Assembly: GCA_018223375.1 (NCBI GenBank)
Contig: JAGTTS010000009.1
Span: 1-64,000 of the forward strand
Reading direction: 5' to 3'
DNA length: 64,000 nt
Source of the DNA: Clostridiaceae bacterium Marseille-Q3526
Lineage (GTDB): Bacteria > Bacillota > Clostridia > Lachnospirales > Lachnospiraceae
Within the stretch, counting starts at the first letter, position 1. Each line of letters starts with the position of its first letter. This document shows, in pieces, positions 1 to 7,014 of the stretch. The position numbers and the translations under genes were made by a program. Under the pieces are notes generated by a model, which had not been told where the DNA came from, did not search any database, and was given only the letters and a program-made list of their open reading frames with translations.

Positions 1-74
1 GTGTAGTAAAAATCTATTTACTATCATTATGAGTTTAAAAGCGTAGACAGTAAAGCTACCCAAGATTTAAGCGC

Positions 75-483
75 TTACAAAACAAAATCTTCATTGGTAA
101 GTAATACACACATATCATTATTCTTATATTCTAAAACATTAATTGTAATTAAATTATCCTCTGTAATAAGCGGTGTGTCTGAAGCTTGCAAATCAATTTC
201 ATAATATTCTTGGTATTCCCCATTATTTAATGAAAAAGGAATTGGTTCAAAATTATCTAATAAATAGAAATTACAATTTTGGTCTGTATTAGTCAGATAA
301 GCAATATCCAAATAAAACTGTGTTTTAGATGAATCCGAGTGCAATGCTAAACTATCTTCTCCAGAAAGAGACTTACATATATAGCTAGTTGTGTATCAAT
401 ATATGAATTATTTACATTAAAACAAAAATTCCAATTATTACAAAACATAAAGTTGAAATTCTAAAAATATTTTTATATTTCAT
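75..483 (-). pseudogene. Decayed small secreted or membrane-anchored protein
   Basis: An ATG at 481-483 opens a frame starting MKYKNIFRIS and running through a hydrophobic stretch (FVIIGIFVLM) before a TAA near codon 24. Adding one T in the run just before that stop joins a second frame (FNVNNSYIDTQLAIYVS), and another shift joins the longest frame, which ends with TAA at 75-77 and is rich in acidic and polar residues (FYLDIAYLTN, NDMCVLLTNEDFVL). The whole looks like a signal peptide plus a roughly 110-residue exported domain broken by two frameshifts. The longest open piece alone (75-344) has only a TTG start. I do not recognise the family. The decay is an inference from frame continuity. 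Confidence 0.42.
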
Positions 484-631
484 TTTATTCTTTTATTTTC
501 ACTAACCTATTATAAAAATCAAGGTGAGGATTGATAACCTCGATTAAATTCTTTTCTATTAAAAATTTAATCCGTCCTCAATCCACCATTGTGGAATAAA
601 TAAATGCAGAAAATGTATGTTACTAATTAAT
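484..631. other. AT-rich spacer with no visible gene
   Basis: Short AT-rich stretch between two decayed genes. I see no convincing open frame, RNA gene or hairpin in it. Confidence 0.5.
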
Positions 632-1268
632 CTACTTATTTTTGAATTTGCCTTTTAGCTGGAAAAGGATTAAGGAGTCGAAAAAGTCTTCTCCTACTCC
701 TATTAGCTGTCCATTCAGAAGCGTGCGGATAGGACAATTTTCTACTATGAGTTTTCTCCATTTTCAAGATATAGCCTTTTGAGGAGAGGAGATAGTTGCA
801 CTGCGAATTCGTTTTTACTGCAGGATACGTTTTTACTAAGTTTATAATCATCCCAATAATAACAGTATTTAATTTTATAGCTGTTAGCGCTTTTTTGCGT
901 TACTTGAAAGGCGGGAAGAGAAATAATAAATAGGTTGTTACTTTTATTATGAAAAAATTCACCAGATAATATAGAATACATAAAATCAGTGATAAATTTA
1001 ACCAGATAAAGACATCTTCTTCAGGTGGAATCTCTTCTAGCTCTTTCATGGACTTTTTTAATAAGCCCCAATCAGTTTCTAGTTCTTCTAAATATTCTGT
1101 ACTATCAAAGCCTTTATTTATCATCGTTTTTAAATAAGCTTTCCGTTCATAACATTCTGGGCTAGAAAAAAGATGCCCTATAGATAATTTCGCAGGAAAA
1201 ACACAAAAATATTCTTTTGAAAGCTTATTCAAAAAGTTATATTCCGATAATTCACAAACTATATTCAT
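632..1268 (-). pseudogene. Broken DUF1835/DUF3658 domain protein
   Basis: Three overlapping frames give one protein in order. The first starts at 1268 behind AGGAAA and reads MNIVCELSEY, then FPAKLSIGHLFSSPE and a W..LKKSMKELEEIPPEEDVFIW block as in DUF1835. The second continues with LSGEFFHNKSNNLFIISL and SPLLKRLYLENG. The third ends with IRTLLNGQLIGVGEDFFDSL, like the DUF3658 C-terminus, and stops with TAG at 632-634. At least two frameshifts (near 990 and near 740) break it. Function of the family is unknown. Family assignment is from motif memory, decay from direct reading of frames. Surrounding DNA is AT-rich and also degraded. Confidence 0.55.
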
Positions 1269-1491
1269 TTTTTCCTCATTTTAAATATTAATACAAAAAT
1301 TTATCAAATCTTATTTCTATCACTTTATAATACATGACAAAAAATGACTATTTCAAAATTATAAACTATAATATACTCTAATTGTTGATAAATATCAATA
1401 CAGCTTTATTTGGATAATATATTAAGATAAAATCAGAAAAAATATTTTCATATGAAATATTATCAGACTTTACTAAAAGTTGGGGCTGGGA
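1269..1491. other. AT-rich spacer with no visible gene
   Basis: Very AT-rich. Near its right end lies a short inverted repeat CTGGGAttatttCCCAG (about 1485-1502) that may belong to the end of the adjacent insertion-sequence remnant. I see no open frame of substance. Confidence 0.4.
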
Positions 1492-2003
1492 TTATTTCCC
1501 AGCACCACTTTTCTTTATATAATGATTCTTCTGCCAAAATCCCAGAAAACTCGAGAAGTTCATCCGGACTTTTCCAATATACTGGGTATAACGAAATCCT
1601 TGCTGCTCCTTTACTGTTCCAAAAATCCGTTCGCTTGTTTCTTTCCTCTGTTCATAAATCTCTTTGTTTCTGATATCTGCTGCCATTTCCATGTACTCTT
1701 CCCAAATATGACATATCACTGTCTTCACATATTTTTTACTTTCCGTACATTTGTGGAGCCTTGGCAATTGGCACACACTTCTCCGCGGCTTTGGTATTCT
1801 TTATATCCATCCCCGTTCACAGTACGATATAATATCCAATTTTCCAGGCATAAGTAACAATCATAAGCCTCGTCATATATACTCGTATTTACGAAAAAAT
1901 CCTTGAGCATGGGGCTTTTGTATAGAAACAATGGTTTAATTCCATTCGTCAACAATTCACGGGAAATCGCCTGATTTCGCTCACTGGCATCCATTACGAG
2001 CAT
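1492..2003 (-). pseudogene. IS1182-family transposase remnant
   Basis: Two overlapping frames carry pieces of an IS1182-type (DDE, DUF772-like) transposase. The upstream frame (1725-2003) has ERNQAISRELLTNGIKPLFLYKSP, YDEAYDCYLC and NGDGYKEYQ. The downstream frame (to about 1520) has CTESKKYVKTVICHIWEEYMEM and KETSERIFGTVKEQQGFRYT, the conserved E-containing C-terminal signature. The frame changes near 1765. The N-terminal half with the first catalytic Asp residues is absent and the C-terminus is corrupted, so the element cannot be active. I could not define terminal inverted repeats. Confidence 0.72.
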
Positions 2004-2111
2004 CGCAGGACCGTAATTCTTTATCTTATCACCCTTTTCCGTGGTTTTCCTTTTTCTATCTTTTCCTAATTTTCAACTTCTTTTTCCTAGTGCAGTCCCC
2101 GAATAGTCCTC

Positions 2112-2146
2112 AAAAACAAAAAAAGACACCCTTTTCCGGGTGTCTC
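2112..2146 (-). terminator. Rho-independent terminator
   Basis: AGACACCC (2124-2131) pairs with GGGTGTCT (2138-2145) around a 6-nt loop. Read on the minus strand the stem is followed by a long U tract. It could end the transcript of the HNH-ATPase gene or belong to the neighbouring insertion-sequence remnant. Confidence 0.6.
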
Positions 2147-2238
2147 TTCTTTTCCACAAACAAGAAAAACCCTTAGTTTATCGGTGATAAGGAAGTATTT
2201 ACAACAAATTATTATTAACGCTGACAGACAAGGTGCCA

Positions 2239-2281
2239 AAACAGAGAGTTATCATTTTGAATAATGGTCAACTCTCTGTTT
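2239..2281 (-). terminator. Inverted repeat just downstream of HNH-ATPase gene
   Basis: AAACAGAGAGTT (2239-2250) is perfectly repeated inverted as AACTCTCTGTTT (2270-2281) around a 19-nt loop. It lies 41 bp past the stop of the gene at 2322 on the minus strand, with only a weak U run after it, so it is either a terminator or a mobile-element end. Confidence 0.4.
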
Positions 2282-2321
2282 ACTATTATTGTTTTTCAAT
2301 ACATTCGAATACACTAATAGA

Positions 2322-3371
2322 TTATAATTTTACAATATGAGGGGTTTTCAAAGCCCCTTTAGTAATAATTACTTCTAAATTATCTTCAGCACTGTAATCA
2401 TCAATATAAAACATATTTTGTCTGTATAATAATTGCACTATATCAAATAACCGAAAATAGCAATCAGATGGAAAATCTCTAAGCATAGGGTGCTTATCTG
2501 GTCTTGAAGGAACACTAAGATTATAAATTACAAATACTATCACACTATTTTGGGCAGAAACGTCTTTTAACTGATAAAAAAATCTTTCAGCCAATTTAAA
2601 ATCATCAAATATAATTCCATTAAAATCATCAATTACAACTATCTCAGCACCCGAACTTTCAACTAATGATATAATATCACTATCATCTGAAATTTCACTA
2701 TATGGAATTAGTGCTAGATTTTTGCTATTAGATACGTTTTGGTTATGAGTTATTTTATTCCAATCTTCTTCTGTAATCATACCACGTTTTATGTACTCTA
2801 CATTTACATGAATATCTTCCGCAATAATTTCTAATCCTACATTGAAAGGCTTATCCTTTAAACAGCAATATACTACTCTCTGCCCTCTTTTAATGTTAAA
2901 ATTAACAATATGGTGCAAATATGCACTCTTTCCCGTTCCAGTATATCCAGCCACAAGAACTATATTCCCTGGAAGTAACGGACAAATTTTATCCAATTCT
3001 GAATACCCCCATTCTGTTAATAAGTTACTTGTGTTTGGATGAAATATTTTTGTGTGCATATTATCAAAATTATATGTATTTTTATTGCTATCTGAATTTA
3101 TTGAATATTTTGCATAGCATTTATCTCTATGTCCTTTTAATTCTTTTTCTGTAAATTTCCTACCTTTTGGGTGATGATTATTATAGGCTTTCACTTCGGC
3201 ATGACAGTCAAAACACAATGGTATGCAATTATCAGCACTGTCATCACCTCCATCGGCAACTTGTTTTATGTGATGCAATTCTATTTTTTGCCCTGCATAT
3301 TTTCCACATAAACAACAATGCCTACCACAACGCACTAAAACTTCATCGGCAACATTTATTGGAAATCCCAT
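2322..3371 (-). CDS. HNH endonuclease fused to DnaB/RecA-like ATPase
   Basis: This 349-residue protein has an N-terminal HNH nuclease: CxxC at C19/C22, LHHI with H33-H34, DN at 47-48, and CxxCH at C53/C56/H57, the zinc-knuckle type. After a linker (about 85-115) comes a RecA-fold ATPase: Walker A GYTGTGKS at 142-149, Walker B EIVVIDD at about 243-249, and a C-terminal block (LRDFPSDCYF, FDIVQLLYRQ, ITKG) resembling the DnaB helicase C-terminal core. The ATG at 3371 has GGAAGG upstream. It stands alone in AT-rich accessory DNA. A nucleic-acid role, perhaps defence, is inference. It could also be a mobile-element replication or maintenance protein. Confidence 0.75.
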   Translation of the reverse strand: MGFPINVADEVLVRCGRHCCLCGKYAGQKIELHHIKQVADGGDDSADNCIPLCFDCHAEVKAYNNHHPKGRKFTEKELKGHRDKCYAKYSINSDSNKNTYNFDNMHTKIFHPNTSNLLTEWGYSELDKICPLLPGNIVLVAGYTGTGKSAYLHHIVNFNIKRGQRVVYCCLKDKPFNVGLEIIAEDIHVNVEYIKRGMITEEDWNKITHNQNVSNSKNLALIPYSEISDDSDIISLVESSGAEIVVIDDFNGIIFDDFKLAERFFYQLKDVSAQNSVIVFVIYNLSVPSRPDKHPMLRDFPSDCYFRLFDIVQLLYRQNMFYIDDYSAEDNLEVIITKGALKTPHIVKL

Positions 3372-3576
3372 TTTATTTACCTTCCTATCCTTTATTCTTA
3401 ATTAACAAGAATGTTTTCACTATCTTTGCAAATATTATAACAAATTATCTCGAAAATAAATATTCAAAATACATCATATATAAATGAAGTATCTCCATAC
3501 ATGAATATATAACTTTTATAATGCCACATCAAGAAAATAATTAAATTAAGTACAGTTTAGTTTGATTAGGAACAAT

Positions 3577-3688
3577 GTTACGCAATAGAACGCCATTTTT
3601 GAAGGTGGTAGTATAAAATCCTTACCCCTGTCCTTATCATCTCTGTAACACGCCTAAATCAAGCAAGAGTCACACCCTACTGCGTAAC
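3577..3688. repeat. Widely spaced 12-bp inverted repeat
   Basis: GTTACGCAATAG at 3577-3588 and CTACTGCGTAAC at 3677-3688 are inverted with one mismatch and 88 bp between. This may be an old element end or a recombination/transfer-related site. Function unknown. Confidence 0.4.
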
Positions 3689-3749
3689 TTTTCATAATAA
3701 ATAGAGAGCGTAAGCGGTTTATTCGATTGCGCTCTCTTGGTTACCCGAC

Positions 3750-3818
3750 AGCAAAGACAGGGAAAGCCGTCAAGGACGCGCAAGCGTGCTATCCTTGACG
3801 GCTTTTTCTGTCTTTGCT
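3750..3818. terminator. Long two-part hairpin next to the HTH gene
   Basis: Arms starting AGCAAAGACAG (3750-3760) and GCCGTCAAGGA pair with TCCTTGACGGC and CTGTCTTTGCT (ending about 3818). The inner stem is followed by TTTTT on the plus strand. It sits immediately past the stop of the minus-strand HTH gene at 3820 and probably terminates transcription. Confidence 0.55.
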
Positions 3819-3819
3819 A

Positions 3820-4023
3820 CTACCTGTCAAAACGGAATTGCAGGATAGCTTTGATAAGCTGTGCTTTCAGACGGTCTTGAATATCGTCGTTAATATGCCC
3901 GCGATAGGTAGACAGATATTTAATCCGCACAGTGTAATGCCGCAGTACCGCGTCTATGGCTCCCGGCTCGCCTGCAACAGCTTTCTCGATGGTTTCAAAG
4001 GGTATCAGTTTCTTATTCCTCAT
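3820..4023 (-). CDS. Small helix-turn-helix protein of integrative element
   Basis: A 67-residue protein, MRNKKLIPFETIEKAVAGEP then AIDAVLRHY and a C-terminal LKAQLIKAILQFRF. This pattern matches small HTH proteins found directly downstream of sigma-like factors in Tn916-type and related conjugative or integrative elements of clostridia. Its start overlaps the last codons of the sigma-like gene by 11 bp, so the two are translationally coupled. It probably binds DNA and helps control element genes. The exact role is not established. Confidence 0.7.
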   Translation of the reverse strand: MRNKKLIPFETIEKAVAGEPGAIDAVLRHYTVRIKYLSTYRGHINDDIQDRLKAQLIKAILQFRFDR

Positions 4024-4462
4024 GTTTAGTTTCCTCCAGTTCTTTTCTTAACTGCTTCAATGCCGCCAGTTTCCAGTAGTTGACTGTACTTCTGCTTCTT
4101 CCGTACTCATTCCCGATTTTTCTTTCGCTGTAACCGAGGAAGAAATTCATCAGCAGAGCAGTACGCCTTTGTTCTGACAGATTAGCTAATGCGTCGGCTA
4201 ATCGTTTACTTGTCACGACGACTTCTTTCCCTTGCACGACAAAAACAGTCGGCTTCTCATAAACATACTGCTCAAAATAGTTATCGGTTGCTAACGGTTC
4301 AAAAGACGTTTCCGACATCAGATAGTCAAGCGACACTTCATGCTTCTGTTTCTGTCCAAAATCGCGGTACGCGCTGATTGCCGCATTGCGGAGAACGATT
4401 TTACAGAACGCGGCAAAGGCATATTCGATATGCTCCATGAATTGTTCAGAATACTTCATCAT
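4013..4462 (-). CDS. Sigma-70-like factor of integrative element
   Basis: This 149-residue protein has an N-terminal part with FCKIVLRNAAISAYRDF and a C-terminal region-4-type HTH: LANLSEQRRTALLMNFFLGYSERKIGNEYGRSRSTVNYWKLAALKQL. It belongs to the short sigma factors carried by conjugative elements of Firmicutes and probably directs or modulates expression of element genes. The start lies behind a GGGGGTGAG ribosome site; two adjacent ATG codons are possible. It overlaps the downstream HTH gene. A hairpin at 4501-4538 lies in its leader. Confidence 0.8.
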   Translation of the reverse strand: MMKYSEQFMEHIEYAFAAFCKIVLRNAAISAYRDFGQKQKHEVSLDYLMSETSFEPLATDNYFEQYVYEKPTVFVVQGKEVVVTSKRLADALANLSEQRRTALLMNFFLGYSERKIGNEYGRSRSTVNYWKLAALKQLRKELEETKHEE

Positions 4463-4804
4463 AACTCACCCCCTTTCTTCCCAGTAGGGGGCTATTACAA
4501 CAAACGCCCATGCAGGCATAAAACCGCATAGGCGTTTGGTAATATGAGTTATTTAAGTAATTATGATGATTTGTGTATTCATCTTCATAACCGGAAAATC
4601 CCGTTGCATGGAATAGGCTTTTTTTAACAATGGAATAGAATTAAAAATGTGAAAAAGAAACATGGCAATATCTCCCGGCACCGCCATGTCTATAAAAAAT
4701 AATTGTGTATTTGCTGCTATTCCATTTTATATACAGGAAATGGCGGTTTGTTTTCCTATCACAAAACAGAAAGAGCCAATAATCATAAGATTTATTTCTT
4801 GTGA
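4463..4804. other. Intergenic region, leader and terminator structures only
   Basis: No gene supported. It contains the leader hairpin at 4501-4538, an ACATGGC/GCCATGT inverted repeat near 4661-4690 and the KTR-gene terminator at 4772-4815. The open frame across 4641-4889 on the minus strand looks spurious. Confidence 0.45.
4501..4538 (-). promoter_or_regulatory. Leader hairpin upstream of the sigma-like gene
   Basis: CAAACGCC (4501-4508) plus ATGC pairs with GCAT plus GGCGTTTG (4531-4538). The structure lies about 40 nt upstream of the sigma-like start and has no U tract after it, so an attenuator or processing role is more likely than termination. Confidence 0.4.
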
Positions 4805-4815
4805 TTATCGGCTCT
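4772..4815 (-). terminator. Inverted repeat overlapping the KTR gene stop codon
   Basis: AGAGCCAATAATCA (4772-4785) pairs, with one mismatch, with TGATTATCGGCTCT (4802-4815). The right arm includes the stop codon of the minus-strand gene at 4805. Confidence 0.5.
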
Positions 4816-4993
4816 GCGTCAATGCGTCTGGCTCTGTGATAACTGAAATATTCAATTTTTTTACATTGATAAGATTTTCCTGCTTGCACTTCGGACAGTA
4901 TAGTGGAAAATTCTTTATTTCTGTATCTTCCCGTATCCTTAATCGGGTTTTATTATTGCATACAGGACATAAAATCCATTTTTCTTTTTGCAA
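4805..4993 (-). CDS. Cysteine-rich KTR-type zinc-ribbon protein
   Basis: A 62-residue protein with two CxxC pairs (CPVCNNKTRLRI and YCPKCKQENL), the pattern of the cysteine-rich KTR family found as small cargo in clostridial mobile elements. It probably binds one zinc ion; its function is unknown. It starts with TTG, supported by GAGG seven bases upstream and by a TGA only four codons earlier in frame. It follows the EFR1 gene on the same strand with a 30-bp gap, so it may be cotranscribed. Confidence 0.75.
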   Translation of the reverse strand: MQKEKWILCPVCNNKTRLRIREDTEIKNFPLYCPKCKQENLINVKKLNISVITEPDALTQSR

Positions 4994-5023
4994 TGCACCA
5001 CCTCATTTCTAATCAGACTACTT

Positions 5024-5785
5024 TCAATGGAAATCAGAAACAGAGTGTTGGAAAATCACTTGTTTCCCCAAAATAGTAATTGCTTTCTCGCTACATTGAT
5101 TTACGCACCGATAACATAAGGTACACCGTCCGTTTGCTACAATCTTACATTTGGATAATGACAAATTATTCATAGGACACACCAATGCACATTTCCCGCA
5201 CTTTATACAAGCGTCGGTATCTATCTGTATTTTGTCTGAATATTCTTGTGTTTTATGGTAAAACCAAAGCCGCTGTCCCAAAAGCCCTGCAATATGGCAT
5301 AAAAATCCCAAACCGTCTTTAGTTGGAGTACCATTTTTCAAATTGCACACCGCTGATTTTATGCGTTCTTCTGCTTGTATAACAATTTGCTTATTTTGAG
5401 CCGGAGTACGCTTTAAGGCTTTTACATCACAAATGCAATCCGGCATTTTCAAATGAAGTCCACCCCATACCTGTGCGCCGTATCGTTTGAACAATCTTGC
5501 AGCTACACCCGCACCGTCGCCGCTAAACAGTCCCATTGTTGCAATAATGAAAACACGTTTTCCTTTCCATATATCAGAATTTTCGCAGATAAAATCCCGT
5601 ACAATTTTAGGCAAGTTACTGTAATAGATTGGATAAGCAAAAATAATGTCTTTATGATATGTAACTTTTTCCATTGTACCTGTATCTTCTAAAGGGGTTA
5701 TTTCAATGTTCCTATCATATAGAGCAACAAACTTTTCTAAACAATATTTTGTATTTCCTGTTCCGCTAAAATAAATCCCTATCAT
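5024..5785 (-). CDS. EFR1 family flavodoxin-ferredoxin protein
   Basis: This 253-residue protein begins with a flavodoxin-like fold (MIGIYFSGTGNTKYCLEKF, an FMN phosphate-binding loop SGTGNT) and ends with two 4Fe-4S motifs, CIKCGKCALVCP and CTLCYRCVNQC. This order is the EFR1 (EFR ferredoxin) architecture. It should move single electrons in the cytoplasm; the partner is unknown. The start overlaps the stop of the upstream tetR-type gene by 4 bp, so the pair is coupled and the regulator probably controls it. Context between sigma-like and recombinase genes marks it as element cargo. Confidence 0.85.
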   Translation of the reverse strand: MIGIYFSGTGNTKYCLEKFVALYDRNIEITPLEDTGTMEKVTYHKDIIFAYPIYYSNLPKIVRDFICENSDIWKGKRVFIIATMGLFSGDGAGVAARLFKRYGAQVWGGLHLKMPDCICDVKALKRTPAQNKQIVIQAEERIKSAVCNLKNGTPTKDGLGFLCHIAGLLGQRLWFYHKTQEYSDKIQIDTDACIKCGKCALVCPMNNLSLSKCKIVANGRCTLCYRCVNQCSEKAITILGKQVIFQHSVSDFH

Positions 5786-6402
5786 ATTTTTTCTCCCGTA
5801 TTATCTAAAAAGGAAAGTTGAAAAACGTCCATAAAATTAATGACCTTCTCTCTCCAATCATTATCATAATTTACATTATTCATGGTGGCTAATGAAGTAA
5901 CGCCATGTATAAAAGCCCAAATGGTTATGATAATATCATTTTGCTTTTCTTCCGAATAGTGCGTCTGCCCTAATAATTTACTTACAATATTTTTATAGAT
6001 AATATAAGGTTTATAGTTTTGGTCGTCTGGTATTGATAACGATAAGTCAATTTTTATATTGGATTGAGAATATAAAAATTGAAAATAAGCAGGGTTCTCT
6101 ACAAAGAAAGATACATAGGCTATCCCCATATCTTTCAATATTTCTGCAACATTATTATTCTTTTGAACGGTACTTTCTAATTGTTTAGAAAATCTATCTG
6201 TGATAAATAATTGCATTGCTTCAAGCAGTTCTTCTTTATTTTGAAAATGGCTGTAAGGGGCAGCATGGCTGACCCCACACGCCGCAGCTACCTTTCTCAA
6301 AGAAAAAGCATTTACTCCCTCTGTACTTACAAGCTGAATACCTGCTTCGATTAAAGCGTTTCGCAAGTCTTTATGATGATAAGTCTGTCGTTTCTGTGCC
6401 AT
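5782..6402 (-). CDS. TetR/AcrR family transcriptional regulator
   Basis: This 206-residue protein has an N-terminal HTH typical of TetR proteins: LIEAGIQLVSTEGVNAFSLRKVAAACGVSHAAPYSHFQNKEEL, followed by an all-helical ligand domain with a TetR_C_13-like WAFIHGVTSL stretch. The start at 6402 follows GGAGGACTTAGC. Its own near-consensus promoter lies upstream with direct repeats of CTTTACA that could be operator half-sites, which suggests autoregulation. It is translationally coupled to the EFR1 gene and is expected to repress that operon until an unknown ligand, perhaps a toxic compound, is bound. Confidence 0.85.
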   Translation of the reverse strand: MAQKRQTYHHKDLRNALIEAGIQLVSTEGVNAFSLRKVAAACGVSHAAPYSHFQNKEELLEAMQLFITDRFSKQLESTVQKNNNVAEILKDMGIAYVSFFVENPAYFQFLYSQSNIKIDLSLSIPDDQNYKPYIIYKNIVSKLLGQTHYSEEKQNDIIITIWAFIHGVTSLATMNNVNYDNDWREKVINFMDVFQLSFLDNTGEKI

Positions 6403-6432
6403 GCTAAGTCCTCCAATCTTTACACTGTCTAT

Positions 6433-6461
6433 ATTATAAAACCTAAACTTTACAGCGTCAA
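6433..6461 (-). promoter_or_regulatory. Promoter and likely operator of the tetR-EFR1 operon
   Basis: On the minus strand TTGACG (6456-6461) and TATAAT (6433-6438) are 17 bp apart. CTTTACAcTGTC and CTTTACAgCGTC repeat directly across this promoter (about 6419-6430 and 6448-6459), a plausible binding site for the TetR protein. Confidence 0.75.
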
Positions 6462-6756
6462 GTTTGAGGAGGATTTTAAGTTGTGATACTTGAAATTATT
6501 TTTTCCTAAACGGTTATTTATTTGGCATTTCAGAAACTTTTCCGTAATAAGAGATAAGAAAAACTTTTTGAAAATTTTCTCTCAAAACTTCGGCAAAATC
6601 GCTCTGCTCGGTGTTGTAGGTAGTGAGAGGAAAATCAGAGGGTTTGGGATACTTCCCAACAAGCAAAATGCAGGGCATTTTCGGAAAAGAGTACTCTTTT
6701 TCTATGCTTGCTACGAAACTTATCACATTACAAATCAAAGAAAGGACGGGAAAGGA

Positions 6757-7014
6757 ATGGAACGGAAACAAGAACAAGATACAACAGATGATAGGCAGAA
6801 ACAGGGAAATCCGGCAGATGAAACAGTGATTTATAAAATCGGCGGCACATTCTATGAAGTGTCTACCTCTTGCGGCGGCTCTGAACCGCTTTTTGAAAAG
6901 ATGAAGCGGCTCATAAAATCAGAAAATCTCAAAGCGCCTACTGACAAAGGAAAAGAAGTCCGCTATAATGAAGATAGCAACCTGTCTGTCGGGCGTTCAT
7001 TACAGGAGGAATGA
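6757..7014 (+). CDS. tnpW: TnpW-like transposon-encoded protein
   Basis: An 85-residue protein with the core YKIGGTFYEVSTSCGG..PLFEKMKRLIKSE, which matches the short TnpW proteins that sit directly before large serine recombinases of clostridial elements. The ATG at 6757 follows AAAGGA; the open frame extends further upstream but has no supporting start. Its TGA overlaps the recombinase ATG (ATGA), so translation is coupled. It is thought to accompany recombination, but the mechanism is not known. Confidence 0.8.
   Translation: MERKQEQDTTDDRQKQGNPADETVIYKIGGTFYEVSTSCGGSEPLFEKMKRLIKSENLKAPTDKGKEVRYNEDSNLSVGRSLQEE

Larger units (their letters stand above)
2004..2321. other. Intergenic region with two hairpins
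   Basis: No gene seen. It contains a terminator-like hairpin near 2124-2145 and a 12-bp inverted repeat at 2239-2281, both downstream of the HNH-ATPase gene on the minus strand. Confidence 0.5.
3372..3819. other. Non-coding region with element-type inverted repeats
   Basis: No supported gene. It holds the HNH-ATPase promoter region (a TATAAT-like box on the minus strand near 3435-3440), a widely spaced inverted repeat GTTACGCAATAG (3577-3588) / CTACTGCGTAAC (3677-3688), a small GAGAGCG...CGCTCTC hairpin near 3704-3736, and the long hairpin at 3750-3818. Such structured gaps are common next to sigma-factor/HTH gene pairs of integrative elements. Confidence 0.45.

Noticed and set aside
1452..1857. 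Plus-strand open frames over the transposase remnant
   Set aside because: They are antisense to recognisable IS1182 transposase sequence.
4641..4889. 82-codon minus-strand frame downstream of the KTR gene
   Set aside because: Overlaps the KTR gene in another frame and covers terminator structures; no ribosome site.
6490..6756. N-terminal extension of the TnpW frame
   Set aside because: No ribosome site; the TnpW core and a good AAAGGA site support ATG at 6757.
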